A stretch of DNA of 64,000 nucleotides from Microbacterium sp. EYE_78 (GCF_023149035.1 NZ_JAHXMY010000002.1:434001-498000); one strand, 5' to 3'; shown: positions 41,374-50,763, counted from the stretch's first letter. The notes: generated from the letters alone by a model not told the origin. A program made the numbers and translations.

Positions 41374-42699
41374 ATGACCAGCACCGGACTCGCCGACATC
41401 GAGGAGCATCTCGCGCTCCTCGCCGGCGTCGTCCACGACGCGGTCAGCGTCGAGCGGCTGCTGTCGCACTTCGAGGTCGTGCGGGTGAAGGTCCTCGCGC
41501 GAGCCGGCGCGCTGGCCGAGGCGAACGGCCCGGGCGGACGCGTGCTCGAGCATGACATGGCGCTCCGAGCGATCGCGGCCGAGCTCGGAGGAGCGGTGCA
41601 GACGTCCGACCGCGCGATGCAGCGCCGCATCGGCGAGGCCCGCACGATCGTCGAGGACTATCCGGCCGCGCTGAAGGCCTGGGAACTCGGCCGCATCACG
41701 CGGGGTCACGTCCGCGTGATCGTGGATGCCGGGGCGAACCTCCCGGCCGACGTGCGCCCCGCCTTCGAGGCGGTGGCGGTCGAGCGGTGCCGTCACGACA
41801 CGCCGAACAGGGTGCGCGCGGAGGTCGAGATCCTCGCGCAGCAGATGCACCCGCGCTCCTTCACCGAACGACACCAGGATGCCGCTGCCGGCCGCGCCGT
41901 GCGCATCGTGCCCGGCCGCGACGGGATGAGCGACCTCGTCGCGACGCTGCCCACGGTTCTCGCCGAAGGCATCCACGACCGGCTGACGCGGCAGGCGCGC
42001 GCCATCGTCGACACCAGCGGTGAGCGGTCGGGCTCCGAGGTCGTCGCGACCGACGAGCGGACCACCGACCAGGTGCGCGCCGACGTGCTGGCAGACCTGC
42101 TGCTCGCGGGAACGCCGGCGCTCGACGACACACGTGACACGTCCGCCGGTCCGCTCGGCGCGATCCGGGCGCGGGCGCAGGTCGTGGTGCCCGCGCTCGC
42201 GTTCGCGGGCCACGGCGTGCCGTGCGACCTCGTCGGGCGCTCGCCGATCGACGCCGACACGGCGCGTCGCCTCGCCGGTGACACGCCGTCGTGGGAGCGG
42301 CTGGTCACCGACCCCGTGACCGGGACGGTCCTCGCGACCGACACCTACCGGGTGCCGCTCGCGCTGCGCCGGCACCTGCAGGCGCGCGATCAGCACTGCA
42401 GGTTCCCCGGATGCCGCCTTGCCGCCATCCGCTGCGAGGTCGATCACACGCGCGATCACGCCCTCGGCGGGCCGACTGAGGTCGGGAACCTGGCCCACTT
42501 GTGTCAACGGCACCATTCGATGAAGCAGTTCACCGCGTGGAGGGTCCGACAACTCGGGGGTGGTGTCCTGGAATGGACCTCACCCCTCGGCAGGACGTAC
42601 CGCGAAGACGCACCGACCCCGGCCGTCGCGTTCACCCCCGCCGAGCGACCGCCCGTCGCCGGATCGAGCACCGCGGCGGGGGAGCCCGCGCCGTTCTGA
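41374..42699 (+). CDS. DUF222 protein with HNH endonuclease motif (copy 2)
   Basis: A 441-residue paralogue of the protein at 29891-31204: DUF222 helical domain, then HNH domain with DQHCRFPGC, CEVDHTRDHALGG and NLAHLCQRHHSMK. Both copies are alike along their whole length and share about 57 identical bases around ggagggtccgacaactcg to cccctcggcagga near the 3' end. Its start is 52 bases after the GH30 stop. Function unknown. Confidence 0.85.
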   Translation: MTSTGLADIEEHLALLAGVVHDAVSVERLLSHFEVVRVKVLARAGALAEANGPGGRVLEHDMALRAIAAELGGAVQTSDRAMQRRIGEARTIVEDYPAALKAWELGRITRGHVRVIVDAGANLPADVRPAFEAVAVERCRHDTPNRVRAEVEILAQQMHPRSFTERHQDAAAGRAVRIVPGRDGMSDLVATLPTVLAEGIHDRLTRQARAIVDTSGERSGSEVVATDERTTDQVRADVLADLLLAGTPALDDTRDTSAGPLGAIRARAQVVVPALAFAGHGVPCDLVGRSPIDADTARRLAGDTPSWERLVTDPVTGTVLATDTYRVPLALRRHLQARDQHCRFPGCRLAAIRCEVDHTRDHALGGPTEVGNLAHLCQRHHSMKQFTAWRVRQLGGGVLEWTSPLGRTYREDAPTPAVAFTPAERPPVAGSSTAAGEPAPF

Positions 42700-42746
42700 C
42701 GAGCCGGAGGCCGGCGATGATCGTCGCCGCCTGCCAGACTGGCCGG

Positions 42747-43151
42747 ATGCCCGGCTTCCACCACGTCGAACTCTGGGTCGTCGACCTCACCGAGGCCCGC
42801 GCGCAGTGGGGCTGGTTGCTCGGCGAGATCGGCTTCGTCCGCGGGAGCACCTGGGCCGAAGGCGAGTCCTGGGCTGCCGGTGGCGCCTACCTCACCCTCA
42901 CGACATCGCCCACACTCTCGACGACCGTGCACGACCGACGCGCCCCCGGCGTCAACCACCTCGCATTCACCGCCGGCGCCCGCGCGCACGTCGACGCCAT
43001 CATGGCCGCTGCGCCGGGCCACGGCTGGCGACCGCTCTACCACGACCGCTACCCGCACGCCGGCGGACCCGACCACTACGCCGGCTGGCTCGAGAACACC
43101 GCCGGCGTCAAAGCCGAGATCGTCGCCGACGAGGCATCCGCCACATCCTGA
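42747..43151 (+). CDS. VOC-family protein
   Basis: A 134-residue glyoxalase-superfamily protein. It begins GFHHVELWVVDLTEARAQWGWLLGEIGF and has the second half GVNHLAFTAGARAHVDAIMA plus HAGGPDHYAGWLEN and GVKAEIVADE. His in FHHVEL, His in VNHLAF and Glu near the C-terminus give a plausible metal triad. Substrate unknown. It is followed by a DUF1266 gene 24 bases later. Confidence 0.85.
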   Translation: MPGFHHVELWVVDLTEARAQWGWLLGEIGFVRGSTWAEGESWAAGGAYLTLTTSPTLSTTVHDRRAPGVNHLAFTAGARAHVDAIMAAAPGHGWRPLYHDRYPHAGGPDHYAGWLENTAGVKAEIVADEASATS

Positions 43152-43175
43152 CCGCCGCACTGCCAGGATGGTCCG

Positions 43176-44231
43176 GTGGCCGAAGCCCTGAACGCCCTCC
43201 AGAACCACCCCGGCGACCTCGAGTATCCCGTCCGATCGCGACGCCGCTACACCCAGCAGCTCGACGCGCGGCGCAAAGCCGACCCGATCGAGATGCGTCG
43301 ACGCGCCATCCCCGTCACCCTCATCGCCGCGCCGTTCGGCATCGCCGCCTTCATTGCCGCGACAGCCCTCGACGTCGACGAGTTCGGCCTGCAGCTCTTC
43401 GCCTTCCTCATCGGCATGTGCTTCGGCCTGCTCATCGCGTCGATCGTCATGGCCGTGCGGGATGCCTCCGCCCCCCGCCGCGCACAGCTCGCCTATCTCG
43501 CCGCGGCCGGCACCACCCCGCTCACGCCGCGCCAGCAGCAGATCCTCGCGCTCGACGCCGCCAGCGACGTCGCCGTCCGCGGCTGGAACTCCTCGCTCGC
43601 CTTCACGCCGACGTACGCCGAGCTCCCGCAGGACATCCGCGCGAAGGCGCGCGACGGCGAGGAGCGCTGGCCGTGGTTCGCCCTGCCGATGACGCCGCTC
43701 AAGCAGCTGCGCGGCGCCCTCGACGAGCAATTCAAGATCGTGTCGAAGGCCGACGCCGAGATGCTCGTCGCCGACACCCTCACCCTCGGCCTCAACTCGC
43801 AGCGCTTCGCCGAGGTCATGCACAGCGATGGCGCCGAGCACATGATGTCGCGCGTCGCCGCGCTCACGGGCGTCCCGGTCTTCGACATCCAGGACCTCGC
43901 TCGCGGCACCGACGAGCGACCGGCGCGCCTGCTGCTGGCCGCCGACATCGAGCGCGGCGTCGGCGGCATCCGCTACGCCTACGTCAGCGGCTACCTCACC
44001 GCCGACGAGACCTGGGCCCTCCTCGAGCCGCTCGCCGACAAGGCCTTCGCCACCTACGGCAGCTGGGACGAGTACTGGCGCGAGGTCATGATCGCGACCG
44101 CGTTCCGGACCGACTCGCTCGACGCCGTGCAGCGCCAGCGCGATGCGCTCGCCGAGCTCCGCACCGCACGGTGGCCGGCGGCATCCGCGGAATGGCCGGT
44201 CACTGCGCGTACTGCGGCGGACCCGGCATGA
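43176..44231 (+). CDS. DUF1266 membrane protein
   Basis: A 351-residue protein with a basic N-terminus, two membrane helices at residues ~45-65 and ~70-90, and a C-terminal DUF1266 domain (about 240-340): RLLLAADIERGVGGIRYAYVSGYLTADETWALLEPLADKAFATYGSWDEYWREV fits the family pattern (core YVSGYLTADETW, SWDEYWRE). The domain's role is unknown. The gene starts at GTG and its stop overlaps the GNAT gene by four bases. Confidence 0.8.
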   Translation: MAEALNALQNHPGDLEYPVRSRRRYTQQLDARRKADPIEMRRRAIPVTLIAAPFGIAAFIAATALDVDEFGLQLFAFLIGMCFGLLIASIVMAVRDASAPRRAQLAYLAAAGTTPLTPRQQQILALDAASDVAVRGWNSSLAFTPTYAELPQDIRAKARDGEERWPWFALPMTPLKQLRGALDEQFKIVSKADAEMLVADTLTLGLNSQRFAEVMHSDGAEHMMSRVAALTGVPVFDIQDLARGTDERPARLLLAADIERGVGGIRYAYVSGYLTADETWALLEPLADKAFATYGSWDEYWREVMIATAFRTDSLDAVQRQRDALAELRTARWPAASAEWPVTARTAADPA

Positions 44232-44626
44232 ACGTCACGACCGACCTCGCCGAGATCGACCTCGACACCGTCCACCGCTGGCTCTCCGAAGACGCGTACT
44301 GGGCGCTCGGCCGCAGCCGCGACGTCGTCGAACGCGCGGCACAGGGCTCGCTCAACTTCGGCGCGCTCGACGACGACGGCAGCCTCGTCGGCTACGCGCG
44401 CGTCGTCACCGACCAGGCGACCTTCGCGTGGCTCTGCGACGTCTACGTCTCGCCCGAGGCGCGCGGCAGGGGAGTCGGCCAGGCGCTCGCGGGCGCCGTC
44501 GTCGAGTCGCTCGAGCCGTTGCACCTGAAGCGCATCCTCCTCGCGACGCAGGACGCGCACGGCCTCTACGAGAAGTTCGGCTTCACGCGCTACCCGACGC
44601 CCGAACTGCTCATGCAGCGCAGCTGA
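44228..44626 (+). CDS. GNAT-family acetyltransferase
   Basis: A 132-residue N-acetyltransferase. The acetyl-CoA site is seen in LCDVYVSPEARGRGVGQALAG, followed by LLATQDAHGLYEKFGFTRY, the usual last helix and strand. The N-terminus AYWALGRSRDVVERA resembles the YjdJ/small GNAT type. Substrate not predictable. It is translationally coupled to the DUF1266 gene (ATGA overlap) and converges on the unknown gene ending at 44630. Confidence 0.85.
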   Translation: MNVTTDLAEIDLDTVHRWLSEDAYWALGRSRDVVERAAQGSLNFGALDDDGSLVGYARVVTDQATFAWLCDVYVSPEARGRGVGQALAGAVVESLEPLHLKRILLATQDAHGLYEKFGFTRYPTPELLMQRS

Positions 44627-44629
44627 CGC

Positions 44630-45508
44630 TCAGTCCAACGCCGCAGGCGTGTCGCGCGGGTACGTGCCGCCCGCCAGCTTCACGAGGTGCGCGTGCGCGT
44701 ACTCGCAGATCAGCGCGTGCCGGTAGACCATCTGCGGCACGTCGACGTTCGAGTCCATCCAGAGGCTCAGCGCCCCCACCTTCCACGCGCGGAACGTGTC
44801 GTCGCCGGTGATCGTCGTCAGGATCTCGAGGAACGAGTCGTCGAACTTCATCGAGTGCACCGCTCGGCGGTACTCCTCGACCGTGAGCGCGATCGAGAAC
44901 GGGATGTTCATGAGACACAACGCCGTCTGGATGTCGAGACGGATCACCCGACGGACGTGCCGCTCGGCATCCAGACGCGGGATGTCGAGCTGCTGGAAGT
45001 CGAGTTCCTCGCGCTGCGTCACCCTCACCTTGTCGAGCGCGATCAGCACGTCGTACACGTTCACGTCGTGCTCGACGACCGCCGAGTCGCCCAGTCCCGA
45101 CAGCGCCGTCGGCCGCAGCGTCACCGGCGCGATGTCGACCGGCGTGTTCCGGATGATGAAGTTCACGAGGTTCGTCTCGATGACGAAATGGCGGATCAGC
45201 AGGTCCACCGCACTCGGCGACACGAAGTGCCGCAGGAACCAGACGCAGAGCGCGTCCATGACGGGCAGCGGCATCCACCGGAACGGCAGTACCCGCTTCA
45301 CGACCGACACGACCCCCACCACGACCCGCGAGAACACCCGCGCGACCGGGTACAACCACCGGCGCGACAGCCGCCGCTGATCGTTGATGATCTGCCGCAC
45401 CACCGCCCGGTCGAGCGGCACCGACGGGTCGGCGTAGATCGCCTCCCACATGCTCGGGTCGCTCTTCACGAACTCCGGCACGACCGGCAGTGGTGGCCGC
45501 TTCGCCAT
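44630..45508 (-). CDS. hypothetical protein of the ketosynthase/oxidase cluster
   Basis: A 292-residue protein, perhaps DUF6999, without a strong motif. It has two short hydrophobic segments (about residues 58-75 and 85-97) and long helices; FVSPSAVDLLIRHFVIETNLVNFIIRNTP and RHALICEYAHAHLVKLAGG stand out, with several His and Glu residues that could bind metal. It is the last of three genes joined by overlaps, after the heme-oxygenase-like oxidase (one-base overlap, TGATG) and the ketosynthase, so its job should belong to that pathway. Confidence 0.65.
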   Translation of the reverse strand: MAKRPPLPVVPEFVKSDPSMWEAIYADPSVPLDRAVVRQIINDQRRLSRRWLYPVARVFSRVVVGVVSVVKRVLPFRWMPLPVMDALCVWFLRHFVSPSAVDLLIRHFVIETNLVNFIIRNTPVDIAPVTLRPTALSGLGDSAVVEHDVNVYDVLIALDKVRVTQREELDFQQLDIPRLDAERHVRRVIRLDIQTALCLMNIPFSIALTVEEYRRAVHSMKFDDSFLEILTTITGDDTFRAWKVGALSLWMDSNVDVPQMVYRHALICEYAHAHLVKLAGGTYPRDTPAALD

Positions 45509-46179
45509 CAGCGATCCAGCTCTTCGAGCTGCAGCGCGTACAGCCGCGCGACGACCTGCGCGCACCGGACGATCTCGTCGGCGTCCTCGTCGGTGATGAT
45601 CCCCGACGTGAGGATCGCCTCGAGGTCGCCGGTGTGGTTGCCGTCGGCGACCTCGTGGTACCGCATGAAGTTCACCTGGTTGTCGGCGAGGCCCAGCACC
45701 TCCTGGAACCGCTTCGCCCAGCCCGCCGCGCGCTGCGCGCCCAGCCCTTCGATGATGAACATCGCCCCCAGCAGCCCGGTCGGGTTCGGCCGGTCGGCGT
45801 ACGTGAACATGTACCCCGACAGTGCCTCGGACCCGAGGTTCTTGCGGCCCGCGCGCAGCTCCGGCAGCGTGCCCCCGATCGCCACGTAGTCGCGCTCGAG
45901 CATCAGGTAGTCCCGGTGCTCCTCCTCGGCGTGCTTGATCGCGGCGGCCCGCAGGTCGAAGTGGGCGATGTCGAAGTTGGATGCCGCCCGCGAGATCCAC
46001 GGCGACCCGTCCACCACCTGCTGCCGCAGGTTGAACAGCAGCCGCTCGTAGTCGTGCAGGGTGACGGTGCCGGCATCCAATCGCTGCAGGACCGGGATGC
46101 GGGAGAGGTGATCCTCGAGCTCGTCCCACACCGCGGCGAGGCGGTCGGCGAGCGAGTCGACGGCGAGGGTGTCGGTCAT
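45508..46179 (-). CDS. heme-oxygenase-like (iron-containing redox) enzyme
   Basis: A 223-residue helical protein of the TenA/heme-oxygenase-like fold, annotated in relatives as iron-containing redox enzyme and including diiron oxidases such as UndA. Candidate ligands are in AIKHAEEEHRDYLM and, on the later helix, NFMRYHEVADGNHTGDLEA. It may act on a fatty or amino-acid-derived substrate made by the ketosynthase encoded upstream. It overlaps both neighbours (four bases with the ketosynthase gene, one with the next). Confidence 0.8.
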   Translation of the reverse strand: MTDTLAVDSLADRLAAVWDELEDHLSRIPVLQRLDAGTVTLHDYERLLFNLRQQVVDGSPWISRAASNFDIAHFDLRAAAIKHAEEEHRDYLMLERDYVAIGGTLPELRAGRKNLGSEALSGYMFTYADRPNPTGLLGAMFIIEGLGAQRAAGWAKRFQEVLGLADNQVNFMRYHEVADGNHTGDLEAILTSGIITDEDADEIVRCAQVVARLYALQLEELDR

Positions 46180-47330
46180 GACGGTGCTCCTTGCTCCGGG
46201 GCGGGCGGGGTCTGCGGGGCGACGACGGTCAGATGGGCGAATGCGAACGAGAACCGGCCCGACTCGGGCACGGCGAGGAGGATCGTCTCGCCGGGGGAGA
46301 AGCGCCCCGTGCGGAACGCCTCCTCGAGGGCGATGAAGATGCTCGCGGCGCCCGTGTTGCCGCGGGTCTCGAGGTTGGAGAACCAGCGGTCGGTGTCGAG
46401 CGTCGGCACGCGCTTGCGCAGTCCGTCGAACGCGAGATCGCGGAACGCGTTGGTGCTGTAGTGGCAGACGACGTGGTCGAGGTGGCTGACGTCGACGAGA
46501 CCGATGTCGACGAGCTCCTCGAATTGCGCGAGGCCGGCGCCGGCGAGGTCGTCGAGCATGCTGACGTCCTGCCGCAGCAGGAACATCCCGGCGGCGGCAG
46601 CGTCGCCCACCGGCAGGTCCTGCCAGGTCGAGCCGACGACCGGCTCCGGGCCGTCCATGCCCGCACGCATGCAGACGTCGTGCTCGTGCGCGAGCGACAC
46701 GTGCCGCACCCAATCCACGCGCAGCGAGATGCGGGTCGGATGCGGCTGGAACTCGACGACGACCGCACCGGCCCCGTCCGACAGCATCCACCGCAGGAAG
46801 TGCGAGTCCATGCCGGCGCGGATGCCGTCGTACCGCCGCTGGCGGAGGCTCCGGCTCGCGAGCTCCGAGCCGACCACCGCGGCTCGCGGATGGTCGCCGA
46901 GTTTGATCTTGGCCACCGCGGCATCCAGTGCGGCAAGGCTCGACGCGCAGACGCCCGACGCCGACAGCAACTGCATCGGCCCGCCGCCGAGGCGCCCGTG
47001 CACCATCGAGGCGAACCCCGGCACGAGCACGTCGCCGATCGTCGTCGCCGTCGCGAGCATCTTCAGGTCGCCGGCGTCGATGCCGCGGTCGTCGAGCGCC
47101 GCGGTGAGCGCCTTCACGGCGAGCTGTTCGTTGAGCTCGGTCGGCTCGCCCTGCTCGTCGAGCGCATAGTGGCGCTGCCGGATGCCGTTCGCGTCGAGGA
47201 CGCGGCGACGGATGCGGGCGGTCACCGCATCGTCGCCGCCGAGGCGGCTCACGATGCCGTCGTTGTCGACGGGGTCGCCGGGCAGGTAGCTGCCGAAGCC
47301 GGTGAGGTACGCAGACGCCGTCGTGCCCAT
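46176..47330 (-). CDS. ketoacyl-ACP synthase III-like protein
   Basis: A 384-residue thiolase-fold enzyme of the FabH/OleA type. The catalytic Cys is in LLSASGVCASSLAA, the His in HVVCHYSTNAF and the Asn in NLETRGNTGAASIF. It is longer than housekeeping FabH (about 320 residues) and sits outside any fatty-acid operon, so it more likely condenses special acyl units. It starts the three-gene overlapping unit. A perfect inverted repeat gaccctagagggtc at 47337-47350 lies seven bases before the start and may be its promoter or operator. Confidence 0.85.
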   Translation of the reverse strand: MGTTASAYLTGFGSYLPGDPVDNDGIVSRLGGDDAVTARIRRRVLDANGIRQRHYALDEQGEPTELNEQLAVKALTAALDDRGIDAGDLKMLATATTIGDVLVPGFASMVHGRLGGGPMQLLSASGVCASSLAALDAAVAKIKLGDHPRAAVVGSELASRSLRQRRYDGIRAGMDSHFLRWMLSDGAGAVVVEFQPHPTRISLRVDWVRHVSLAHEHDVCMRAGMDGPEPVVGSTWQDLPVGDAAAAGMFLLRQDVSMLDDLAGAGLAQFEELVDIGLVDVSHLDHVVCHYSTNAFRDLAFDGLRKRVPTLDTDRWFSNLETRGNTGAASIFIALEEAFRTGRFSPGETILLAVPESGRFSFAFAHLTVVAPQTPPAPEQGAPS

Positions 47331-47383
47331 GGGCTCGACCCTAGAGGGTCGGCGCGAACGGGCCGGGTCCTGTCCCCAGGGGG

Positions 47384-47680
47384 TCAGCGTTCGACGTCGC
47401 GACCCTCCGCGATCCACGCGCCCGTGCCGCCCTCGACGTTCGTCGTCTCGAGTCCCTGGTGCTCGAGGAACGCTGCCGCCTTCGCGCTGCGGACGCCCGC
47501 CTGGCAGATGAGGTGCAGGTCGTCGAGCCCCCGCAGCTCGTCGACGTGGTCGGGCACCGCCATCAGGGGGATGTTGCGTGCGCCGGGCACGTGGCCCGAC
47601 GCGAACTCGTCGGGCTCGCGTACGTCGATGAGGTTGGCGGGGGATGCCTCGGCCAGCTGCGCCGTCGTGATGGAGTGCAT
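47384..47680 (-). CDS. rhodanese-like domain protein
   Basis: A 98-residue single-domain rhodanese. LIDVREPDEFASGHVPGARNIPL is the signature start and the catalytic Cys loop is ICQAGVRS. It would transfer sulfur from thiosulfate or persulfide. It is upstream of the ketosynthase on the same strand with a 53-base gap, so co-transcription is possible but not shown. Confidence 0.9.
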   Translation of the reverse strand: MHSITTAQLAEASPANLIDVREPDEFASGHVPGARNIPLMAVPDHVDELRGLDDLHLICQAGVRSAKAAAFLEHQGLETTNVEGGTGAWIAEGRDVER

Positions 47681-47742
47681 ACGTCGATGCTCGCAGATCG
47701 CACGGCCGAAGGGACGGCGCAGGCGTTCGTTACGCTCGCCGT

Positions 47743-48621
47743 ATGCCTTTCCGTTCCGCCCTCCGTGCCCTGAACGACCCGACCTCGATCACCCACGGCG
47801 TGGTGTCGTCCGGCGTCGTCGCCGCGCTCACCCTGATCGACCCGCGCCGGCTCACCGTCGGGCAGCGCGCCGTCTACCGGCTGGCGAACGCAGGGCTCGC
47901 CGCCTGGTTCGTCGGCATCGGGTTCCGTGGCGCCGACCCGAGCGGTGCCGTCCCACCGATGGGACGCGCCGCTCTCGTCGCAGGCACCGCCGGTGCGACC
48001 CTCGGGTTCGCCGAAGCGGGCGAAGCGGTGGATGCCCGAGTCCACGACGCGATCGCGCGGACCGGCGCCCGGCATCCCCGCCGCTGGCTGGCAGCCGGAG
48101 CAGCCGTGTTCGCCCTCGGCTCGTGGTGGCTGAGCCGTGCCCTCGAGACTCCGGAGGACACCCCCGAGGCGCAGCAGGTCGCCGTTGACCTGCCCGAGGA
48201 CGTCCGCGCCCTCGCCGCGCACCTCCTCACCGCAACCGACGACTTCGGCGCGCCGGAATTGCGAGCCCAGCTCGCCGATGCACAGCGACTCGTCTTCGAC
48301 GACAGCGACGGCGAGTTCTGGCCCGACGCGCAGCTCGAGGTCCCCGATGAGCTGCCGCGGGCCGTGCCGGCGCACGCGACCTTCCCGGTCGCCGGTCGCT
48401 TCCACGCGTTCGGCGACCTCAGCTTCGACGTCCGACTGATGGTCGTGAACGGCGCGCTCACGAGCGTCGTCGTCGACGAGGGTGCCGACTGGACGCCCGA
48501 CCAGCGCGACGCCTGGTACGAATCCGGTCACGACCTCGGCGAGCTCGGAGACTGGCCGGTGCCCGGCGACCTCGAGCTGCTCATCGAATCGCCGACGGGG
48601 CTGCGCGCGATCGGCGCGTGA
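47743..48621 (+). CDS. hypothetical membrane protein
   Basis: A 292-residue protein with three hydrophobic stretches in the first half (about residues 20-35, 45-60, 68-85, plus 108-125) and a soluble C-terminal half rich in acidic residues ([29 protein letters not shown]). No family recognised. The ATG at 47743 is the first in frame, and the gene is divergent from the rhodanese gene. Confidence 0.65.
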   Translation: MPFRSALRALNDPTSITHGVVSSGVVAALTLIDPRRLTVGQRAVYRLANAGLAAWFVGIGFRGADPSGAVPPMGRAALVAGTAGATLGFAEAGEAVDARVHDAIARTGARHPRRWLAAGAAVFALGSWWLSRALETPEDTPEAQQVAVDLPEDVRALAAHLLTATDDFGAPELRAQLADAQRLVFDDSDGEFWPDAQLEVPDELPRAVPAHATFPVAGRFHAFGDLSFDVRLMVVNGALTSVVVDEGADWTPDQRDAWYESGHDLGELGDWPVPGDLELLIESPTGLRAIGA

Positions 48622-48658
48622 GGGAATGTTCCGGCGCCCCCGGGCGCTGGAACCACCC

Positions 48659-49528
48659 ATGACGAACAACACGAAGCCTGCACAGTCGTCCGGCACCTTC
48701 CGCATCGGCGGAGACCTCGAGGTCAACCGCCTCGGCTACGGCACCATGCAGCTCACCGGCCCTGGCGTCTGGGGTCCGCCGAAGGACCACGATGAGGCCA
48801 TCCGCGTCCTCCGGCGCAACGTCGAGCTCGGCGTGAATTTCTTCGACACCGCAGAGTCCTACGGCCCGTACGTCGCCGAGGAGCTCCTCAAGGAGGCGCT
48901 GCACCCGTACGCCGACGATGTCATCATCGCGACGAAGTCCGGCCTCACCCGCACCGGCCCGAACGTGTGGCCCCCGCTCGGACGCCCCGAGTTCCTGCGC
49001 CAGGGCGCGGAGATGAGCCTCCGGCGCCTCGGCCTCGAGCGCATCGACCTGTTCCAGCTGCACCGCATCGACCCGAAGGTCCCGCTCGAGGACCAGGTCG
49101 GCGAGCTGAAGGCGCTGCAGGACGAGGGCAAGATCCGCCACATCGGCCTGTCCGAGGTCTCGATCGACGAGGTCAGGGCCGCACAGGAGATCGCCGAGAT
49201 CGTCACGGTGCAGAACCTCTACAACCTGCAGCACCGCGACGCCGAGGCCCTCCTCGACTGGTCGGAGGAGCAGGGCATCGGCTTCATCCCGTGGTTCCCG
49301 CTGGCCACCGGCGGCCTCACCGGCCCCGATTCGCCCCTCACGGACATCGCTGAGCGCAAGCACGCGACCCCCGCGCAGGTCGCCCTCGCGTGGCTGCTGA
49401 AGCGCTCGCCGGTCATGCTCCCGATCCCCGGCACCTCGAGCGTCGCGCACCTCGAGGACAACCTGCAGGGCGCCGTCATCGAATTGACCGACGAGGAGTT
49501 CACGGAGCTCTCGAAGCTCGGCAGCTGA
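48659..49528 (+). CDS. aldo/keto reductase
   Basis: A 289-residue NADPH-dependent reductase with the TIM-barrel AKR pattern: [27 protein letters not shown] with catalytic Asp and Tyr, IIATKSGL with the Lys, and [11 protein letters not shown] with the His, then [14 protein letters not shown] near the C-terminus for NADPH. It reduces aldehydes/ketones; substrate unknown. The start is the first ATG in frame, 37 bases after the preceding stop. Confidence 0.9.
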   Translation: MTNNTKPAQSSGTFRIGGDLEVNRLGYGTMQLTGPGVWGPPKDHDEAIRVLRRNVELGVNFFDTAESYGPYVAEELLKEALHPYADDVIIATKSGLTRTGPNVWPPLGRPEFLRQGAEMSLRRLGLERIDLFQLHRIDPKVPLEDQVGELKALQDEGKIRHIGLSEVSIDEVRAAQEIAEIVTVQNLYNLQHRDAEALLDWSEEQGIGFIPWFPLATGGLTGPDSPLTDIAERKHATPAQVALAWLLKRSPVMLPIPGTSSVAHLEDNLQGAVIELTDEEFTELSKLGS

Positions 49529-49569
49529 CCCCCTCGCGTCACCCGCCCGCCCTCTGCCAGGGTGGGCGG

Positions 49570-50217
49570 GTGACGAGTCTCACGCCCGCAGAATTCCACC
49601 GCGCTGACGGCGTCGGCGACTGGCGCGTGACCGCGACCGGTCCGCAGGCGGTCTTCGCGGCGGCATCCTTCGCAGAAGCCGCCCGGCTCGTGCCCGTCGT
49701 CGTCGCCGCGGGGGCGCGCCACGGCATCCGTCCCGACGTCGACCTCCGCCCCGAAGCGGTCGTCGTCCGCGTTCCGAGCGACGAGGAGGGCATCCCGGGA
49801 GCGGCCCGCGACTTCGCGCGAGCGGTGACGGAGGGGGCGGCGGCGCTCGGGCTCGCCGCCGACCCGGCGCGCGTGCAGACCGTTGGCATCTACGTCGCCG
49901 AGCACTCGGGCGCGGACGTGCGCCCGTTCTTCCTCGCGGCGCTCGGGTACGACGCTGTCGGCGATACCGACGCCGCCGACCCGCTGCGCGCCGGGCCCCC
50001 GCTGGCGTTCAACCCGCTGACGGGGGATGCCGCGGGCCGAGGCCGCACCCACCTCGATGTCTTCGTCCCGGCCGACCAGGCCCAGCGACGGGTGGATGCC
50101 GCGCTCGCCGCCGGCGGCCGACTCGTCGACGACTCGCACGCTCCCGCCTGGTGGACGCTCGCCTCGCCCGACAACCACGGCGTCGACATCGCGAGCTGGA
50201 CGGACACGGCCGAATGA
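49570..50217 (+). CDS. pterin-carbinolamine-dehydratase-like/VOC fusion
   Basis: A 215-residue two-domain protein. The first ~95 residues follow the fold of 4a-hydroxytetrahydrobiopterin dehydratase (GDWRVTATGPQAVFAAASFAEAARLVPVVVAAGARHG) and the rest is a VOC domain (GRTHLDVFVPADQAQRRVDAALAAGG, DIASWTD). In the dehydratase half the usual HHP motif is replaced by RHGIRPD, so activity is doubtful. Such fusions are known to me from Microbacteriaceae. It is translationally coupled to the next gene. Confidence 0.7.
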   Translation: MTSLTPAEFHRADGVGDWRVTATGPQAVFAAASFAEAARLVPVVVAAGARHGIRPDVDLRPEAVVVRVPSDEEGIPGAARDFARAVTEGAAALGLAADPARVQTVGIYVAEHSGADVRPFFLAALGYDAVGDTDAADPLRAGPPLAFNPLTGDAAGRGRTHLDVFVPADQAQRRVDAALAAGGRLVDDSHAPAWWTLASPDNHGVDIASWTDTAE

Positions 50218-50522
50218 ACGCACCCGTCGTTCGCATGTGGTCGGGCGTGGTCCGCACCGAGGACCGCGACGGTTACGCCGCCTACGTCGAGCGCACCGGC
50301 ATGCGTGCGTACCGCGCGACGCCCGGCAACCTCGGCGCGTGGCTGCTGACCCGCGACCTCGGCGATGGTCGCACCGAGATCACCACGGTGTCGCGATGGG
50401 AGAACCTCGCCGTCATCGCGGCCTTCGCAGGCGACGACATCGAGCGCGCGGTCTTCTATCCCGAGGATGACGCCTTCCTCATCGAGCGCGACGAGCGGGT
50501 CCGGCACTATCTGCAGGCGTGA
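50214..50522 (+). CDS. ABM-like (dimeric alpha/beta barrel) protein
   Basis: A 102-residue protein of ferredoxin-like fold: VRMWSGVVRTEDRDGYAAYVERTG at the start and TEITTVSRWENLAVIAAFAGDD in the second half resemble antibiotic-biosynthesis-monooxygenase-type barrels. Its ATG overlaps the previous stop by four bases. Substrate and activity unknown. Confidence 0.7.
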   Translation: MNAPVVRMWSGVVRTEDRDGYAAYVERTGMRAYRATPGNLGAWLLTRDLGDGRTEITTVSRWENLAVIAAFAGDDIERAVFYPEDDAFLIERDERVRHYLQA

Positions 50523-50561
50523 CAGTATCTTCTCGATCCGATCGCGCGTACGGTGAGGCAC

Positions 50562-50726
50562 ATGTGGACAGTGCTCATCATCTTGCTCGTCGCTTGGGTG
50601 GTGCTGTCGATCGTCGGATTCGTGTTCGAGGGCCTTTTCTGGCTGGGCCTCATCGGAATCGTGCTCTTCGTCGGCACCATCATCTTCGGTCTCATCCGGC
50701 GCAGCGCCGCCAAGAAGCGGGCCTGA
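50562..50726 (+). CDS. 54-residue membrane peptide
   Basis: A short gene with ATG at 50562 and GGTGAGG six bases upstream. The peptide (MWTVLIILLVAWVVL..., ending RRSAAKKRA) is almost wholly hydrophobic with two membrane segments, then a basic tail. It fits the many small two-helix peptides of this family of genomes. Function unknown. Confidence 0.6.
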   Translation: MWTVLIILLVAWVVLSIVGFVFEGLFWLGLIGIVLFVGTIIFGLIRRSAAKKRA

Positions 50727-50763
50727 TCCGGCGCCATCCGCCCCGGTGGTGCAGGGTGGACGG

